Positions 62,044 through 64,000 of a stretch of 64,000 nucleotides of DNA are shown here, one piece after another (within the stretch, counting starts at the first letter, position 1; each line of letters opens with the position of its first letter). The notes beneath the pieces were generated by a model. That model saw nothing but the letters and a program-made list of their open reading frames with translations, had not been told where the DNA came from and ran no database searches. Location: positions 21,304 through 85,303 of the forward strand of contig SVFZ01000053.1 of NCBI GenBank assembly GCA_015056585.1, read 5' to 3'. Both the position numbers and the translations under genes were made by a program. The DNA comes from Butyrivibrio sp. (GTDB taxonomy: Bacteria > Bacillota > Clostridia > Lachnospirales > Lachnospiraceae).

Positions 62044-62607
62044 ATGAAGAATAAGTTGAAAAGTCTAAATTTCATTCTGGCTGTATTGCTGGTGCTTGTG
62101 CTTGGCACAGGCTGCGGCAGGCAGAAAGCTATCGAGCTTCCGACAAGCGATGAAGCAGTCGTGGCAGTAAGTGAAGCGGCTGCAAGTGAAGCGGCTGCTA
62201 GTCAGTCTGAGACTGGTGGAACTGAGTCCGAAGAGGTGGTAACATCCGTTATTTTTGAGGATGGCACCTATACTTCGAAGGAAGACGTGGCGCGGTACAT
62301 CAGTGAATTTGGGCATCTTCCGCAGAACTTTATCACCAAGAAAGAAGCTCAGGCGCTTGGCTGGCCGGGAGGCTCGCTGGAAAAATATGCGCCGGGCAAG
62401 TGCATTGGAGGAGATCGCTTCGGGAATTATGAAGGTCTTTTGCCTGAGGAAAAGGGACGAAAGTATTACGAGTGCGACATTGATACGCTTGGCAAAGACA
62501 AAAGAGGGGCGAAGCGTATCATCTATTCAAATGACGGACTGATCTTTTACACGGATGATCATTATAAATCATTTACGCAGCTGTACGGATTGGGATTTGA
62601 TGATTAG
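62044..62607 (+). CDS. Barnase-type ribonuclease, predicted lipoprotein
   Basis: 187 residues from ATG 62044. Lipoprotein signal 'FILAVLLVLVLGTGC' (lipobox LGTG-C), Ala/Ser/Glu-rich linker, then the barnase fold: 'GHLPQNFITKKEAQALGW', 'GDRFGNYEGLLP', 'YYECDI' (Glu, general base), 'RIIYSND' (Arg), 'TDDHYKSF' (His, general acid). All catalytic residues known from barnase (E73, R87, H102) are in place. Most barnases are released; this one would stay on the outer membrane face. Its inhibitor gene follows by 31 nt. Confidence 0.88.
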   Translation: MKNKLKSLNFILAVLLVLVLGTGCGRQKAIELPTSDEAVVAVSEAAASEAAASQSETGGTESEEVVTSVIFEDGTYTSKEDVARYISEFGHLPQNFITKKEAQALGWPGGSLEKYAPGKCIGGDRFGNYEGLLPEEKGRKYYECDIDTLGKDKRGAKRIIYSNDGLIFYTDDHYKSFTQLYGLGFDD

Positions 62608-62638
62608 ATTTAAAGAAATTCGCGAAATGGAGCATTAC

Positions 62639-62914
62639 ATGGAAAAGGTTTTTTACATAGACTTGTTTGAAGTATATAGCAAAGAGGACCTGCAGGATCT
62701 TTTGGCAAAAGAGTTGCCGCTTCCGGAGTATTACGGCAAGAATCTGGATGCGTTTAATGATGTGCTTACAGAGTTTGGAAGCGAGTGGAACATCATTTTT
62801 TATAATTCAAAGTTTGCGAGATTCCGCCTTGGGAAATATTTTGATGCTCTGGAGAGGCTCTGCAGTGAAGCGTGCGAGGATGTGGAGGGACTGCAGATAC
62901 GTTTTTACCCATGA
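62639..62914 (+). CDS. Barstar, inhibitor of barnase
   Basis: 91 residues from ATG 62639 (GGAG six nt upstream); the track start 62555 overlaps barnase. 'LPEYYGKNLDAFNDVLTEF' matches the barstar contact helix, with both Asp residues (barstar D35 and D39) conserved. Cytoplasmic, protecting the cell from the ribonuclease made by the gene just upstream. Length equals the usual 90. Confidence 0.9.
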   Translation: MEKVFYIDLFEVYSKEDLQDLLAKELPLPEYYGKNLDAFNDVLTEFGSEWNIIFYNSKFARFRLGKYFDALERLCSEACEDVEGLQIRFYP

Positions 62915-62931
62915 AACATTTGGAGGATAAT

Positions 62932-63951
62932 ATGAGATATCCTGAATTTTTAAAAGAGAATGGAACAATCGGTTTTGTGGCGCCTTCCTTTGGATGTGCG
63001 ACAGAGCCCTATATCAGTAGGTTTGACAGCGCTTTAGAGAAGCTCAGGGATAAGGGATTTAAGCTTGAGCTGGGACCAAACTGCAGAGAGTCCAAGGGAA
63101 TCGGTATCAGCAATACGCCAGAGGAGTGTGGCAGGGAGCTGAACTCTTTTTACGAGAGCGCATCAAATGATGTGCTTATGTCCTGTGGTGGCGGAGAGGA
63201 GATGTGTGAAGTTGTTCCGTACATGGATTTTGAGCTGGTAAAAAAGTCTAAACCTAAGTGGTTTATGGGATATTCTGACAACACAAATTTCATCTTTCCA
63301 TCAGTGACAATCGCAGATACTGCAGGGATTTATGCGCCATGCGCCGGAGATTTTGGTATGGAGCCATGGCACAAGTCAGTTCAGGATGCCTATGATCTTT
63401 TGACCGGGAAAAAATTGAAGTTTTCAAATTACGATAAGTGGCAGCTTGAGGATGATGAAAACGCATCTGCCAACGATCCGTATTATGTGACAGAGCCTAC
63501 CGTGATGAAGGCTTTTGGGGACTTTGGGGCCACATTCGAAGGCCGCATAGTTGGCGGATGTCTGGACTGCCTCGTTCATCTTGTGGGCACTCCTTATGAC
63601 AAGGTAAAAGAGTTTAATGCAAGATACAAGGACGATGGGATCATCTGGTTTCTGGAGTCCTGCGATCTGAATGTTTTCGACATAAGGCGTGCGCTTTGGC
63701 AGCTGAAAGCAGCAGGCTGGTTTGAGAATCTTAAAGGCTTCCTCATTGGAAGACCCGGATGTTTCGGTCAGGAATTCATGGGCCTTAATCAGTACAACGC
63801 AGTTACTGATATTCTGGCTGAGTTCAATGTACCAATCTTAATGGATCTGGATATCGGACATCACCCGCCTATGATCCCAATCATTGTGGGATCCTACGCC
63901 GGAGTCTCCTTTGAGGACAACAAGTTTGAAATTGAATATTCCCTCAAATAA
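62932..63951 (+). CDS. S66 family peptidase (LD-carboxypeptidase/MccF-like)
   Basis: 339 residues from ATG 62932 (GGAGG). 'IGFVAPSFG', 'GYSDNT' (nucleophile Ser), 'IIWFLESCD' (Glu) and 'DLDIGHHPPM' (His) provide the S66 catalytic triad. The family includes LD-carboxypeptidases that recycle peptidoglycan peptides and MccF proteins that cleave microcin C-like compounds. Because no signal peptide is visible, it acts in the cytoplasm. Whether it is an LdcA or MccF type cannot be told. 17 nt downstream of barstar, possibly cotranscribed. Confidence 0.88.
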   Translation: MRYPEFLKENGTIGFVAPSFGCATEPYISRFDSALEKLRDKGFKLELGPNCRESKGIGISNTPEECGRELNSFYESASNDVLMSCGGGEEMCEVVPYMDFELVKKSKPKWFMGYSDNTNFIFPSVTIADTAGIYAPCAGDFGMEPWHKSVQDAYDLLTGKKLKFSNYDKWQLEDDENASANDPYYVTEPTVMKAFGDFGATFEGRIVGGCLDCLVHLVGTPYDKVKEFNARYKDDGIIWFLESCDLNVFDIRRALWQLKAAGWFENLKGFLIGRPGCFGQEFMGLNQYNAVTDILAEFNVPILMDLDIGHHPPMIPIIVGSYAGVSFEDNKFEIEYSLK

Positions 63952-64000
63952 AGGAATTGATTGATCCTAAGACAGTTAATTGATCATAGGATGATTCATA

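Noticed and set aside
1-64000. tRNA or rRNA genes
   Set aside because: No cloverleaf with a conserved GTTCGA-type arm or ribosomal sequence was noticed in the gaps; small RNAs could be missed.

Overview
The window looks like a low-GC Gram-positive anaerobe of the Lachnospiraceae, most probably Butyrivibrio or a close relative. I infer this from the flagellar gene order flgK-flgL-fliW-csrA, several flagellins behind sigma-28 (SigD/FliA) promoters, LicD and CgeB-type transferases, Rpn-family nuclease genes, InlB-repeat surface proteins and an intracellular GH28 enzyme. This is judged by eye from motifs; no database search was possible.

Layout. 1-4.3 kb: the end of flgK, an unusually long flgL, and fliW-csrA. 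4.4-6.2 kb: a coiled-coil ORF interrupted by a stop codon, and a first CgeB-like glycosyltransferase. 6.3-9.4 kb: a flaG-fliD-fliS-fliT-like operon behind a sigma-28 promoter. 9.7-11.7 kb: two near-identical flagellins, each with its own sigma-28 promoter and a roughly 105-nt leader carrying GGA motifs. 11.8-28.2 kb: a glycan island with three more CgeB-like transferases, a DUF6492-type transferase fused to an SGNH domain, two GT2 enzymes, a GT4-DUF616 fusion, three LicD proteins (two fused to a GT-B-like domain) and a ribulose-phosphate-3-epimerase-like protein. 28.6 kb: an Rpn-type nuclease. 29.7 kb: a third, divergent flagellin. 31-33 kb: a membrane-anchored and a secreted protein behind sigma-28-like promoters.

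33.1-45.5 kb: ten tightly packed + strand genes for a second glycan. They comprise a hypothetical protein, an FrhB-like oxidoreductase, two pyruvyl-transferase-family proteins, GT4, RgpF-like, HAD (COG5610-like), GT2 and CDP-glycerol-transferase-like proteins. Seven of the ten carry a similar Rossmann-like module at one end. 45.5-46.6 kb is a decayed stretch with small ORFs and an Rpn remnant. 46.6-52.5 kb: an XRE regulator, an AAA/PD-(D/E)XK protein, a second HTH protein, a diguanylate cyclase and a zinc polyol dehydrogenase. 52.8-60.2 kb: a second secreted protein of the 31.9-kb family (again with a sigma-28-like promoter), an IspD/TarI-like cytidylyltransferase, and a 1311-residue InlB-repeat surface protein flanked by two small proteins that share a 'QG' domain. 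60.4-64 kb: GH28, a lipoprotein barnase, barstar and an S66 peptidase.

How it fits together. Late flagellar genes are driven by sigma-28, and flagellin synthesis is probably checked by FliW/CsrA. The glycan genes lying between and beside the flagellin genes most likely decorate the filament or cell surface. LicD, CDP-glycerol-transferase-like, TarI-like, polyol-dehydrogenase and epimerase genes together suggest polyol-phosphate decoration, which is inference. The least described material is the sigma-28-linked secreted family (31.9 and 52.8 kb), the shared Rossmann module of the 34-45 kb operon, and the QG-domain proteins around the giant surface protein.
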